The notes beneath the pieces are model-generated. The model was not told the DNA's origin. It was given only the letters and a program-made list of their open reading frames with translations, and ran no database searches. 64,000 bases of DNA, from the NCBI GenBank assembly GCA_014656015.1, contig BNBP01000021.1, forward strand, positions 1-64,000. The letters run 5' to 3'. Shown here one piece after another: positions 54,351 to 62,337 of the stretch. Each line of letters opens with the position of its first letter. Within the stretch, counting starts at the first letter, position 1. Source of the stretch: Streptomyces griseoaurantiacus. Its GTDB lineage: Bacteria; Actinomycetota; Actinomycetes; Streptomycetales; Streptomycetaceae. The translations under genes were made by a program, and so were the position numbers.

Positions 54351-54553
54351 TCGCGCGTCCGTGACCTGCTGGTTCATGGGCGCGCTCGTGCGGGCGTGCG
54401 GGAAATCAGCGATCGGAATACTTCCCTCCGTTTGTGGGGACCCGCTCCTGTCGTCAAAACCGTCTCTCATCGACCTTGCCGAATGGGTGGCCAACCCGCC
54501 CCGGAGGGGTGATCATGAGAGGACCAGAGCGCACTTCCCATGAGGAGGCACGG

Positions 54554-54775
54554 GTGGCCGAGACTCTGAAGAAGGGCAGCCGGGTGACCGGCGCCGCGCG
54601 CGACAAGCTCGCGGCAGACCTGAAGAAGAAGTACGACTCCGGTGCGAGCATCCGGGCGCTGGCCGAAGAGACCGGCCGCTCGTATGGCTTCGTGCACCGG
54701 ATGCTCAGCGAGTCGGGCGTCACGCTGCGTGGACGCGGCGGAGCGACACGCGGAAAGAAGTCCGCCTCCGCCTGA
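54554..54775 (+). CDS. gbn: Small nucleoid-associated HTH protein Gbn (GATC-binding)
   Basis: 73 aa, basic. N-terminal Lys-rich MAETLKKGSRVTGAARDK, then a helix-turn-helix ASIRALAEETGRSYGFVHRML and a Gly/Arg/Lys tail (RGRGGATRGKKSASA). This matches the S. coelicolor SCO1839 product, described as a GATC-binding nucleoid-associated protein affecting development; the identification is from memory of the sequence and its place beside the ABC-F gene. GTG start at 54554 with GAGGAG 5 nt upstream; the longer open frame from 54434 has no site. Confidence 0.85.
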   Translation: MAETLKKGSRVTGAARDKLAADLKKKYDSGASIRALAEETGRSYGFVHRMLSESGVTLRGRGGATRGKKSASA

Positions 54776-54919
54776 GGTCCTCGAGTCCGAAGGCGGCCAT
54801 CGGTTCTCCGATGGTGACCACCCGGACGGTCGGGTGACCGACCGGGTGGTTACTGTGCAGTCACTTGGGATGCCGGAGCACGGCGTCCCCGACGACCGCA
54901 CCCCTTCGGAGGCGCCCCC

Positions 54920-55723
54920 ATGGCTTCGCTCGGACTCGACCTCGAACCGGTACTCGACAAGGATGGCGTACGCCTCACCGTGGACGACGCGGTCGCCACG
55001 GTGACGCTGGCCAACCCCGCCAAGCGCAACGCCCAGGGCCCCGCCCTGTGGCGCACGCTGATCGAGGTCGGCCGGCTGCTGCCGGGTTCCGTGCGGGTGG
55101 TCGTGCTGCGCGCCGAGGGCAAGTCCTTCTCGGCGGGGCTCGACCGGCAGATGCTCACGCCCGAGGGAATTCCCGGCGAGCCCTCGTTCATCGGCCTCGC
55201 CCGGAGCGAGGACGCCGAACTGGACGCCACGATCGCCGCGTACCAGGAGGCGTTCACCTGGTGGCGGCGCAACGACCTCGTGTCCGTCGCCGCCGTGCAG
55301 GGGCATGCCATCGGCGCCGGTTTCCAGCTGGCGCTCGCCTGTGACCTGCGCGTCGTCGCGGACGACGTGCAGTTCGCCATGCGCGAGACCAGCCTTGGAC
55401 TGGTGCCGGACCTCACGGGTACGCACCCGCTCGTCGGCCTCGTCGGTTACGCCCGCGCGCTGGAGATCTGCGCCACGGGCCGCTTCGTGCACGCGGAGGA
55501 GGCCGTCAGCACCGGCCTGGCCAACGCCGCGGTCCCCGGCGAGCAGCTCGAGGACACGGTGCGCGATCTCGTGGACGCGCTGCTGGCCGCCCCGAGGGAC
55601 GCCGTGGTGGAGACGAAGGCCCTGCTGCGCGGGGTGCGGGACCGCACCTTCGACGAACAGCGCGCGGCGGAACGGGCCGCCCAGGCCCGCCGGCTCCGGG
55701 ACCTGGCGGGCCTGGCCGACTGA
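54920..55723 (+). CDS. Enoyl-CoA hydratase/isomerase family protein
   Basis: 267 aa crotonase fold. ATVTLANPAKRNAQGPALWRTL at the N-terminus, the CoA/oxyanion segment KSFSAGLDRQML and the second oxyanion/active-site region VQGHAIGAGFQLALACDLRV. One catalytic Glu equivalent is ETSLGLVPD (near residue 157), as in hydratases. Acts in fatty acid or related acyl-CoA degradation. ATG has AGGCGCCC-type weak site upstream; 144 bp after gbn, own transcription likely. Confidence 0.9.
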   Translation: MASLGLDLEPVLDKDGVRLTVDDAVATVTLANPAKRNAQGPALWRTLIEVGRLLPGSVRVVVLRAEGKSFSAGLDRQMLTPEGIPGEPSFIGLARSEDAELDATIAAYQEAFTWWRRNDLVSVAAVQGHAIGAGFQLALACDLRVVADDVQFAMRETSLGLVPDLTGTHPLVGLVGYARALEICATGRFVHAEEAVSTGLANAAVPGEQLEDTVRDLVDALLAAPRDAVVETKALLRGVRDRTFDEQRAAERAAQARRLRDLAGLAD

Positions 55724-55759
55724 GCCGGCCCGAGGGGACCGGGATCACGTGCAGTGCGG

Positions 55760-55800
55760 GCGGGCGGGGCGGGGAGCCGGGAGGCAGCCGCCCCGCCCGC
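55760..55800. terminator. Bidirectional terminator between convergent genes
   Basis: GCGGGCGGGGCGG (55760-55772) pairs exactly with CCGCCCCGCCCGC (55788-55800). Confidence 0.8.
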
Positions 55801-55847
55801 GACGTGACACGGGAAAGCTCTCGATCCCCGCGTCGGGCGCCCCCGGC

Positions 55848-56603
55848 TCAGAAGCCGCGCAGTGCGCCGCCGTCCACCGGCAGCATCAGCCCCGTGAGAT
55901 ACGAGGCGGCCGGTGAGAGCACGAAGGCGGCGACCCGCCCGAACTCCTCCGGCGTCCCGTAGCGCCGCAGCGGAATCCGCGATTCCTGCTCGCGGCGGGT
56001 GGCCGCCGGATCGGCGGACGCCGCGTCCAGCTCGCGCACCCGGTCGGTGTCGATCCGGACCGGCAGCAGCCCCACCACCCGGATGCCGCGCGGCCCCAGC
56101 TCGTCCGCGAGCGACTTGGCGAGCCCCGCCAGTCCCGGGCGCAGCCCGTTGGAGATCGTCAGCCCGGGAACCGGCTCGTACACCGAGCCCGACAGCACGA
56201 ACCCGATGACCCCGCCCTCGGGGAGTTCCGCCGCGGCCGTGCGTGCCATCCGCACCGCGCCCATGAACACGGATTCGAGCGCGGCGGCCCACTGGGCGTC
56301 GGTGTTGTCGGCCACGAATCCGGGCGGCGGCCCGCCCACGCTGACCAGTACGCCGTGGAAGCCGCCGAAGCGCTCCCGGGCGGTCGCGACCAGCCGGGCC
56401 GGGGCCTCCGGGTCGCCGTTGTCCGCGGCCACGCCCACCGCGCCCGGCCCCAGCTCCGCGGCGGCCGCGGCCGCGCCCTTCTCCTCGCGCCCGGTGAGCA
56501 CCACCTTGGCGCCGTCGGCCACCAGTTCCCGCGCCGTGGCGTTGCCCAGCCCCCGGGTCCCCCCGGTGACCACGTACACACGATCCTTCAGTCCAAGATC
56601 CAT
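55848..56603 (-). CDS. SDR-family protein lacking the usual YxxxK
   Basis: 251 aa. NAD(P) Rossmann motif VTGGTRGLGNATA (residues ~12-24) and C-terminal YLTGLMLPVDGGA are classical SDR. In the active-site helix the expected YxxxK is replaced: alignment through AKSLADELG places S-N-G-L-R where Y-x-x-x-K should be, although FVLSGS supplies the catalytic Ser. It may use a shifted acid (for example SVYEPVP Tyr) or act as a non-canonical dehydrogenase. ATG 56603 is in line with SDR N-termini. Confidence 0.82.
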   Translation of the reverse strand: MDLGLKDRVYVVTGGTRGLGNATARELVADGAKVVLTGREEKGAAAAAAELGPGAVGVAADNGDPEAPARLVATARERFGGFHGVLVSVGGPPPGFVADNTDAQWAAALESVFMGAVRMARTAAAELPEGGVIGFVLSGSVYEPVPGLTISNGLRPGLAGLAKSLADELGPRGIRVVGLLPVRIDTDRVRELDAASADPAATRREQESRIPLRRYGTPEEFGRVAAFVLSPAASYLTGLMLPVDGGALRGF

Positions 56604-56653
56604 GGCCCCATCCTGCCTCTCCGCCCGCCCCGCGCACACCCGTCCGAGGGGTC

Positions 56654-58456
56654 TCACCGCTCGGGGAAAGCGGGACTTGCCCCCTTGCCCCCGTACAGGC
56701 ACAGCGCGGTGTTCACCAGGCCCAGGTGGCTGAAGGCCTGCGGGAAGTTGCCGAGCTGGCGGCCGTCCACGGGGTCGTACTCCTCGGCGAGCAGCCCGAC
56801 GTCATTGGCCAGGGCGACGCTCCGTTCGAACAGCTCCCGGGCCTCCCGCGTGCGGCCCGTCAGATGCAGCGCCTCCGCGAGCCAGAAGGAGCACACCAGG
56901 AACGTCCCCTCGTCGCCGGGCAGCCCGTCGACGTTCGGGCCCGCCGTGCTGTAGCGGCGCACGAAGCCACCGTGGCCGAGCTCCTCCCGGACCGCGTCGA
57001 CCGTGCCGACGACCCGGGGGTCCTCCGGCGGCAGGAAACCGACCCGGGGGATGAGCAGCAGCGAGGCGTCCAGCTCACTGGAGCCGTAGAACTGGGTGAA
57101 CGTGTTCCGCTTCGGGTCGTACCCGCGTGCGCACACCTCCTGGTGCACCTCCTCCCGCATCGCCCGCCAGCCCTCCAGGTCGCCGCCGAGCTGGGGGTTC
57201 TCCTCCAGGGCGCGCACCGCGCGGTCGGCGGCCACCCAGGCCATGACCTTGGAGTACACGAAGTGCCGGCGGCCGCCGCGCACCTCCCACAGGCCCTCGT
57301 CGGGCTGTTTCCAGGCGGTGCGCAGGAAGTCCATGAGCGCCCGCTGCACCTGCCACATGTGCGGCTTCTCGGGCAGGCCCGCGCTGAGCCCGAGGGAGAG
57401 GGAGTCGATGACCTCGCCGTACACGTCGAGCTGGAGCTGGGTCACCGCGTCGTTGCCGGTGCGCACGGGGGAGGCGCCCGCGTAGCCGGAGAGCCACGGC
57501 AGCTCCACCTCCCGCAGCCGCCGTTCGCCCGAGATGCCGTACATGATCTGCAGGTCGGCGGGGTCGCCGGCGACCGCACGCAGCAGCCAGTCGCGCCACG
57601 CCTCGGCCTCCTCCAGGTAGCCGGCGCCGAGGAGCGCGTTCAGGGTGAGCGTGGAATCGCGCAGCCAGGAGTAGCGGTAGTCCCAGTTGCGGACCCCGCC
57701 GAGCTGCTCGGGCAGCGAGGTGGTCGGGGCGGCGACGATGCCGCCGGTCGGCCGGTAGGTGAGCGCCTTGAGCGTGATCAGGGAGCGCACGACGGCGTCC
57801 CGGTGGGGCCCGTCGTAGCGGCACCGGGCGGCCCACTCCTGCCAGTCCGCGAGGCTGGTGCGCAGGGCGCCGTGCGGGTCGACGAGCGGGGGGCGCGGCT
57901 CGTGGGAGGGGTGCCAGGTGAGGACGAAGGCGACCTTCTGCCCCGCGTGCACGGTGAACTCCGAGTGGGTGCAGAAGTCCTCGCCCCAGGTGCGCACCGG
58001 GGGCTCGCTGCGCAGCCAGACCGCGTCGGGCCCGGCGACCGCCACCCGATGACCGTCGGTGCGGCGCATCCACGGGACGATCGAGCCGTAGTCGAAGCGC
58101 AGCCGGAGCGCGCCGCGCATGGTGACGGCGCCGGACAGGCCCTCGACGATGCGGACGACGTCGGGGGCCCGGTCGCGCTGCGGCATCAGGTCGGTGACGC
58201 GGACCGACCCCTCGGGGGTGTCCCACTCGGTGTCCAGGACGAGGGAGTCGGGGCGGTAGGCCCGCCGGTCGCAGAGGCCGGCCCCCTTGGGCGCGAGACG
58301 CCAGTGGCCGTTGTGCTTGTCACCCAGCAGGGCGGCGAAGCAGGCCCCGGAGTCGAACCGGGGCAGGCACAGCCAGTCGATGGAACCCGTCCTGCTGACC
58401 AGCGCGGCCGTCTGTTCGTCACCGATGAGGGCGTAGTCCTCGATGCGCACTTCCAT
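56654..58456 (-). CDS. Glycoside hydrolase family 15 protein (trehalase/glucoamylase-like)
   Basis: 600 aa, the length of the actinomycete cytoplasmic GH15 group, several members of which are trehalases. N-terminal beta-sandwich domain (MEVRIEDYALIGDEQTAALV, SIDWLCLPRFDSGACFAALLG) and C-terminal (alpha/alpha)6 barrel with RNWDYRYSWLRDSTLTLNAL, the acid Glu region PDEGLWEVRGGRRHFVYSKVM and base region PGDEGTFLVCSFWLAEAL. No signal peptide. Starch- or trehalose-derived glucosides are likely substrates. ATG at 58456 has CGAGG upstream; 58498 is too far upstream. Confidence 0.88.
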   Translation of the reverse strand: MEVRIEDYALIGDEQTAALVSRTGSIDWLCLPRFDSGACFAALLGDKHNGHWRLAPKGAGLCDRRAYRPDSLVLDTEWDTPEGSVRVTDLMPQRDRAPDVVRIVEGLSGAVTMRGALRLRFDYGSIVPWMRRTDGHRVAVAGPDAVWLRSEPPVRTWGEDFCTHSEFTVHAGQKVAFVLTWHPSHEPRPPLVDPHGALRTSLADWQEWAARCRYDGPHRDAVVRSLITLKALTYRPTGGIVAAPTTSLPEQLGGVRNWDYRYSWLRDSTLTLNALLGAGYLEEAEAWRDWLLRAVAGDPADLQIMYGISGERRLREVELPWLSGYAGASPVRTGNDAVTQLQLDVYGEVIDSLSLGLSAGLPEKPHMWQVQRALMDFLRTAWKQPDEGLWEVRGGRRHFVYSKVMAWVAADRAVRALEENPQLGGDLEGWRAMREEVHQEVCARGYDPKRNTFTQFYGSSELDASLLLIPRVGFLPPEDPRVVGTVDAVREELGHGGFVRRYSTAGPNVDGLPGDEGTFLVCSFWLAEALHLTGRTREARELFERSVALANDVGLLAEEYDPVDGRQLGNFPQAFSHLGLVNTALCLYGGKGASPAFPER

Positions 58457-58535
58457 GCGCCTCGGGGTTCCCGGATCGGGACCGGCGCAATCACGCACTT
58501 CCGGCCGGCAGGCGGGCGTGGACGGTGCGGAGGAC

Positions 58536-59327
58536 CTATGCCGCCGCGGGTTCCCGCGCCTTCGCCGTGTCCTCGCGCTTCTGGCCCGCCCGGTCCCGTG
58601 CCTCGCGCCGGGCGAGGACGACCCAGCCCACCGGGACGCCGGCGGAGAACAGCCACCACTGGACGGCGTACGCCATGTGGGGGCCGATGTCGCTGTGATT
58701 GGGGTCCGGGATCAGTTCCGGGGCGCCGCCCGCGGGCTCGGGGGCCGTCTGCTCCACGTAACCGGCGAGCACCGGCCTGCCCAGCCGGTCGGCCTCCACC
58801 TTGCTGTTGATCAGCATGACCTGGCGGTCGGGCAGGCCCTTGACGTTCTTGATGCCGCTGTCGGCGGTCGTCTGGTCCGGCATGAGGCGCCCGGTGACCG
58901 TGATCTCGCCGCGCGCGGGCGCCGGGATCTTCGGGAACTCGGTCTGCGCGCCGTCCGCGGGGATCCAGCCCCGGTTGACCAGCAGCACCTTGCCGTCGTC
59001 CAGGACGAACGGGGTCAGCACGTGGTAGCCGACCTCGCCGTCCGTGTTCGTGCGGCGCCGGACGACGACCTCGTGCGCGGTGTCGAAGGTGCCCCTGGCG
59101 GTCACCCTGCGGTACAGGTCGACGTGCTTGACCTCGCCGCCCGGGGCGGTGAGCGACTCGGCGGGCACCGGCTTCGCGGCCAGCGAGTCGCCTATCACCG
59201 TGTTCAGCGCCACCTTGTGCTGGTGCCGGTGCAACTGCCAGAAGCCCAACTCGATCATCGTCGGGATGAGCAGGAGTGCGATGAGGGTGAGGATCACCCA
59301 CTGCCGGGACAACAGGAAGCGGTACAC
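58536..59327 (-). CDS. SURF1-family cytochrome oxidase assembly protein
   Basis: 263 aa. Two membrane helices, near residues 10-27 (WVILTLIALLLIPTMIELGFWQL) and 218-238 (MAYAVQWWLFSAGVPVGWVVL), enclosing an extracytoplasmic domain with RVTARGTFD, LVNRGWIPAD and VNSKVEADRLG-type motifs. SURF1 helps assemble the haem a-containing subunit I of aa3 oxidase. A basic/acidic tail follows the second helix. No oxidase genes adjoin it. Confidence 0.9.
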   Translation of the reverse strand: MYRFLLSRQWVILTLIALLLIPTMIELGFWQLHRHQHKVALNTVIGDSLAAKPVPAESLTAPGGEVKHVDLYRRVTARGTFDTAHEVVVRRRTNTDGEVGYHVLTPFVLDDGKVLLVNRGWIPADGAQTEFPKIPAPARGEITVTGRLMPDQTTADSGIKNVKGLPDRQVMLINSKVEADRLGRPVLAGYVEQTAPEPAGGAPELIPDPNHSDIGPHMAYAVQWWLFSAGVPVGWVVLARREARDRAGQKREDTAKAREPAAA

Positions 59328-59411
59328 CCGACGACGGTACCTCCTGGGCCGAGGACCCCGGCCGGTAGGGTCCCCCGCCGCATCCCGGCGGCCCGGGTCT
59401 CAGACCTTGCC

Positions 59412-59645
59412 TCAGACCTTGTCGGTGATGCCCGCCCTCCCCTCCGCGCGGGCGCAGTGCGCGCCGCAGTACCAGTGGCCGTCCACCTCGACGCCCTGGC
59501 CGATGATCTGCACCCGGCAGTGCTCGCAGATCGGGGCCATCCGGTGGATCGCGCAGGAGAAGCAGTCGAAGACGTGCACGGCACCCTGTGCGTGCACCTC
59601 GAACGTCATGCCGTAGTCGTTTCCGCAGACCTCGCAACGTGCCAT
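59412..59645 (-). CDS. Small zinc-ribbon protein
   Basis: 77 aa. Four Cys pairs: CEVCGNDY, CFSC, CEHC and a C-AHC pair (YCGAHC), consistent with two zinc-binding knuckles. ATG 59645 (MARCEVCG). It is often annotated as a hypothetical protein or Prokaryotic metallothionein/zinc-ribbon domain. Function unknown; it may bind nucleic acid or protein. It lies between surf1 and the exonuclease gene, each with its own gap of about 85 bp. Confidence 0.8.
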   Translation of the reverse strand: MARCEVCGNDYGMTFEVHAQGAVHVFDCFSCAIHRMAPICEHCRVQIIGQGVEVDGHWYCGAHCARAEGRAGITDKV

Positions 59646-59733
59646 GGGGGACAGGGTGCGGTGCCGTGCGGCACCGGGCGGGCGACCTCCGGGGCGAGTC
59701 GCCGCACCGTCACCCGTACGTCCGGCATGCCGC

Positions 59734-60744
59734 CTACGCCCGCTTGCTCCCTTTCGCTCCCTCGGTCTCCGCGGCCGGCTCCACGTTCTGCAGCAACTGG
59801 CCGAAGGCCGCCTCGTCGACCACCGGCGTGCCGAACTGCCGGGCCTTGAGGACCTTCGACGTGCCCGAGTCGGGGTCATTGGTGACGAGCAGGCTGGTGA
59901 GGCGGGACAGGCTCGTCGCCACGTGCAGTCCGGCGTCCACCGCGCGGTCCTCCAGCAGTTCGCGGTCGACCGAGGTGTCCCCGGAGAAGGCCACCCGCAT
60001 GCCCTGCTTGAGCGGACGCCCCTCCTCGTACCGGCCGGGGTTGGGGTAGGGGCACGGCGGCAGCTTGCGGGACTGGCGCCAGCTCCCGGGCCGTGAGGCG
60101 CCCGGGGGCGTGGCCTGGCGGCCGATGCGCGGGGTGGCGGACCACTCGGTCAGCGGGAGGCACTCCAGCAGCGGCAGCCGGACGTTGTCCCGCGCCGCCG
60201 CGTGCAGGCTCGGCCGGAACGCCTCGGCGAGCACGCGCGCGTCGTCCAGCGCGTGGTGCGCCCGCCGCTGGACGACGCCGAAGTGGGCCGCCAGCGTCTC
60301 CAGCTTGTGGTTGGGCAGCGGCAGCGCGAGCGCCTTGGACAGCGCGATCGTGCACAGCCGCTGACGGACCGGCGGCTCCTGGCCCGCGCGCGCGTACTCG
60401 CGGGCGATCATCGACCAGTCGAAGACCGCGTTGTGCGCGACGAGCACCCGTCCCGTAAGCCGGGCCGCGAACTCCCCGGCCACCTCGTGGAACAGGGGCG
60501 CCCCTTCGAGCGCCTCGCTCGTCAGACCGTGTATCCACACGGGGCCGGGATCGCGCTCCGGGTTGACCGTCGTGTACCAGTGGTCCTCGACCTCGCCGCG
60601 CGCGTCCAGCCGGTAGACGGCCGCGGAGATGATGCGGTCGTCCCGCGCCAGGCCGGTGGTCTCCACGTCGACGACCGCGTATCCCTGCGGATACGCGGCC
60701 GGCCAGGATGCCGGGGGCGCTGCGATCGTAGGGTCTTCGAGCAT
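59734..60744 (-). CDS. DEDDh 3'-5' exonuclease with C-terminal BRCT domain
   Basis: 336 aa. Exonuclease motifs: ExoI DVETTGL (Asp/Glu) near residue 27, ExoII HNAVFDWSM, ExoIII HHALDDARVLAEAF, i.e. DnaQ/epsilon-like DEDDh. A Pro/Arg-rich linker (about 205-245) leads to a BRCT domain (MRVAFSGDTSVDRELLEDRAVDAGLHVATSLSRLTSLLVTNDPDSGTSK, in parts). Probably acts in DNA repair or proofreading side reactions. ATG at 60744 is downstream of a TATTCT -10-like hexamer, so possibly leaderless. Confidence 0.9.
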   Translation of the reverse strand: MLEDPTIAAPPASWPAAYPQGYAVVDVETTGLARDDRIISAAVYRLDARGEVEDHWYTTVNPERDPGPVWIHGLTSEALEGAPLFHEVAGEFAARLTGRVLVAHNAVFDWSMIAREYARAGQEPPVRQRLCTIALSKALALPLPNHKLETLAAHFGVVQRRAHHALDDARVLAEAFRPSLHAAARDNVRLPLLECLPLTEWSATPRIGRQATPPGASRPGSWRQSRKLPPCPYPNPGRYEEGRPLKQGMRVAFSGDTSVDRELLEDRAVDAGLHVATSLSRLTSLLVTNDPDSGTSKVLKARQFGTPVVDEAAFGQLLQNVEPAAETEGAKGSKRA

Positions 60745-60828
60745 GGTCAATGAGAATACGGGCACCGACCGACAGCCCCGTCGCGGACCTCACCCCTCCC
60801 CGCGCCCCGCGGCCCTCCTGACGTTCCC

Positions 60829-62235
60829 TCAGCGCCACCGGGCCGCGTCGGCGCCCCAGGTCCCCGGCGGCCGGTCCCAGGTCGTGGGGGAGCCCGCGAA
60901 GCGCACCGGCGGCAGGGCGTACCGCAGCCGGCCGGCCCCGCTGTCCGTCTCCGCGAGCCAGGGCGAGGCGTCCTCGTAGGGCGGCGCCGGGCTCGCCGCG
61001 ACCGTGCCGCCCGCCGGTGTCCCGTCCCCTGCCAGCCAGGCCGCCGTCCGCGCCAGCGCGAAGCGGAGGAGGCGGGAACCGCCCCGCTCCGTCTGGTCGG
61101 TGAGGGACCGCAGGACGGCCGCCGCCATGAGGTATCCCGTGCCGTGGTCCAGCGCCTGGGCGGGGAGCGCCCCCGGCCGCCCGTCGGCCGTGCCCTCGGT
61201 CACCGCGATGCCGGTGGCGACCTGCACCAGGCTGTCGAAGCCCCGCCGCCCACCCCACGGGCCGTACGCGCCCCAGGCGGACAACTGGGCCACCACCAGC
61301 CCCGGCCGCCGCTCGGCGAGGGCCGGCGCGGAGAGCCCGAGGCGGTCGAGCGCGCCGGGCCGGTACCCCGTCACGAGGACGTCGGCCGAGGCCAGGAGGT
61401 CCTCGAAGGCGGCCCGGTCGCCGGGGGCCGTCAGGTCGAGCGTCGTGGACCGCTTGCCGAAGTCCATGTCGAGGTGCTGGTCGGGGATCTCGGGGAGCCG
61501 AGGGCTGTCGATCCGCAGCACGTCGGCGCCGAGCAGGGCGAGCGCGCGGGTGGACACGGGTCCGGCGATGACCCGGGTGAGGTCCAGCACCCGCAGGCCC
61601 GCCATCGGGAGCAGGGGGGTCTCCGGCAGGGGCAGAGGAGCGCGGGCCGGCGCGTCGTCCAGGCGCTCGCGCTCCACGAGAGGGCGCGCGCGCAGTGCGC
61701 GGCCCTGCTCGTGCGCCGCCCATTCCCCGGGCGTGCGCAGGGCCACCGCGAGCCCTCCGGCCGCGCACACGGTCTCCTCCACCTCGAGTGCCGGCCGTTC
61801 GGCGAGCACCGCCTCCACCGTCTGAGGGGCGGCGTCGGCCGTGAGGCCCAGCGCGCCGAGCAGGCGCGCCCGGTGGTGGGGGTAGTTGGCGTGCGTGCGC
61901 ACCCAGCCGTCCGCGGTGCGCCAGAAACGCGACAGCGGCGCGAACGGGCTCGTCGCGCGCCCGTCGACCCGCAGATGCCGTTCGCTGTGGAAGGCGGTCG
62001 CGACGGCCCCGTCGTCGACCGTCACCTCGGGCGCCCGCGCGAGCCCGGCCCGCCGCGCCCCCCACTCGGCCCCGGCCAGGGCGCACGCTCCCACGCAGGC
62101 CCGCGCGAGTTCCCGCACGGGCAGCCGGGCGGCGAGCGCCCCCTCCCGTACGACGGTCGAGACCTCCGGGAGCAGCGAGGGCTCCCCGCCCAGCGCCGTC
62201 CAAGCAGTGGCGATGTCGATGTGCTCGTCGGTCAT
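60829..62235 (-). CDS. CaiB/BaiF-family CoA transferase
   Basis: 468 aa class III CoA transferase. Motifs: LRVLDLTRVIAGPVSTRALALLGADVLRID and the DMDFGKRSTTLDL segment; VLVTGYRPGALDRLGL; the second half GPWGGRRGFDSLVQVATGIA is the usual family stretch. Transfers CoA between acyl donors and acceptors by an enzyme-bound aspartyl thioester. The N-terminal ~200 residues are less conserved. It stands alone, so the substrate is unknown. Confidence 0.85.
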   Translation of the reverse strand: MTDEHIDIATAWTALGGEPSLLPEVSTVVREGALAARLPVRELARACVGACALAGAEWGARRAGLARAPEVTVDDGAVATAFHSERHLRVDGRATSPFAPLSRFWRTADGWVRTHANYPHHRARLLGALGLTADAAPQTVEAVLAERPALEVEETVCAAGGLAVALRTPGEWAAHEQGRALRARPLVERERLDDAPARAPLPLPETPLLPMAGLRVLDLTRVIAGPVSTRALALLGADVLRIDSPRLPEIPDQHLDMDFGKRSTTLDLTAPGDRAAFEDLLASADVLVTGYRPGALDRLGLSAPALAERRPGLVVAQLSAWGAYGPWGGRRGFDSLVQVATGIAVTEGTADGRPGALPAQALDHGTGYLMAAAVLRSLTDQTERGGSRLLRFALARTAAWLAGDGTPAGGTVAASPAPPYEDASPWLAETDSGAGRLRYALPPVRFAGSPTTWDRPPGTWGADAARWR

Positions 62236-62337
62236 GAGCGCAGTATGCGCGGGCCCGGGCGTGCGGAGGGGCCGGGCTCGCCCCCGGACGAACCCGGCCC
62301 CTCCGGGCCGCTGCCACGCGCGGCCGGTGTCACGCGA

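Larger units (their letters stand above)
54137..54553. other. Intergenic region upstream of gbn
   Basis: 417 bp without a convincing gene. It holds a cluster of GATC sites and a strong terminator (both listed separately), and presumably the gbn promoter to the right of 54350. Confidence 0.55.
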
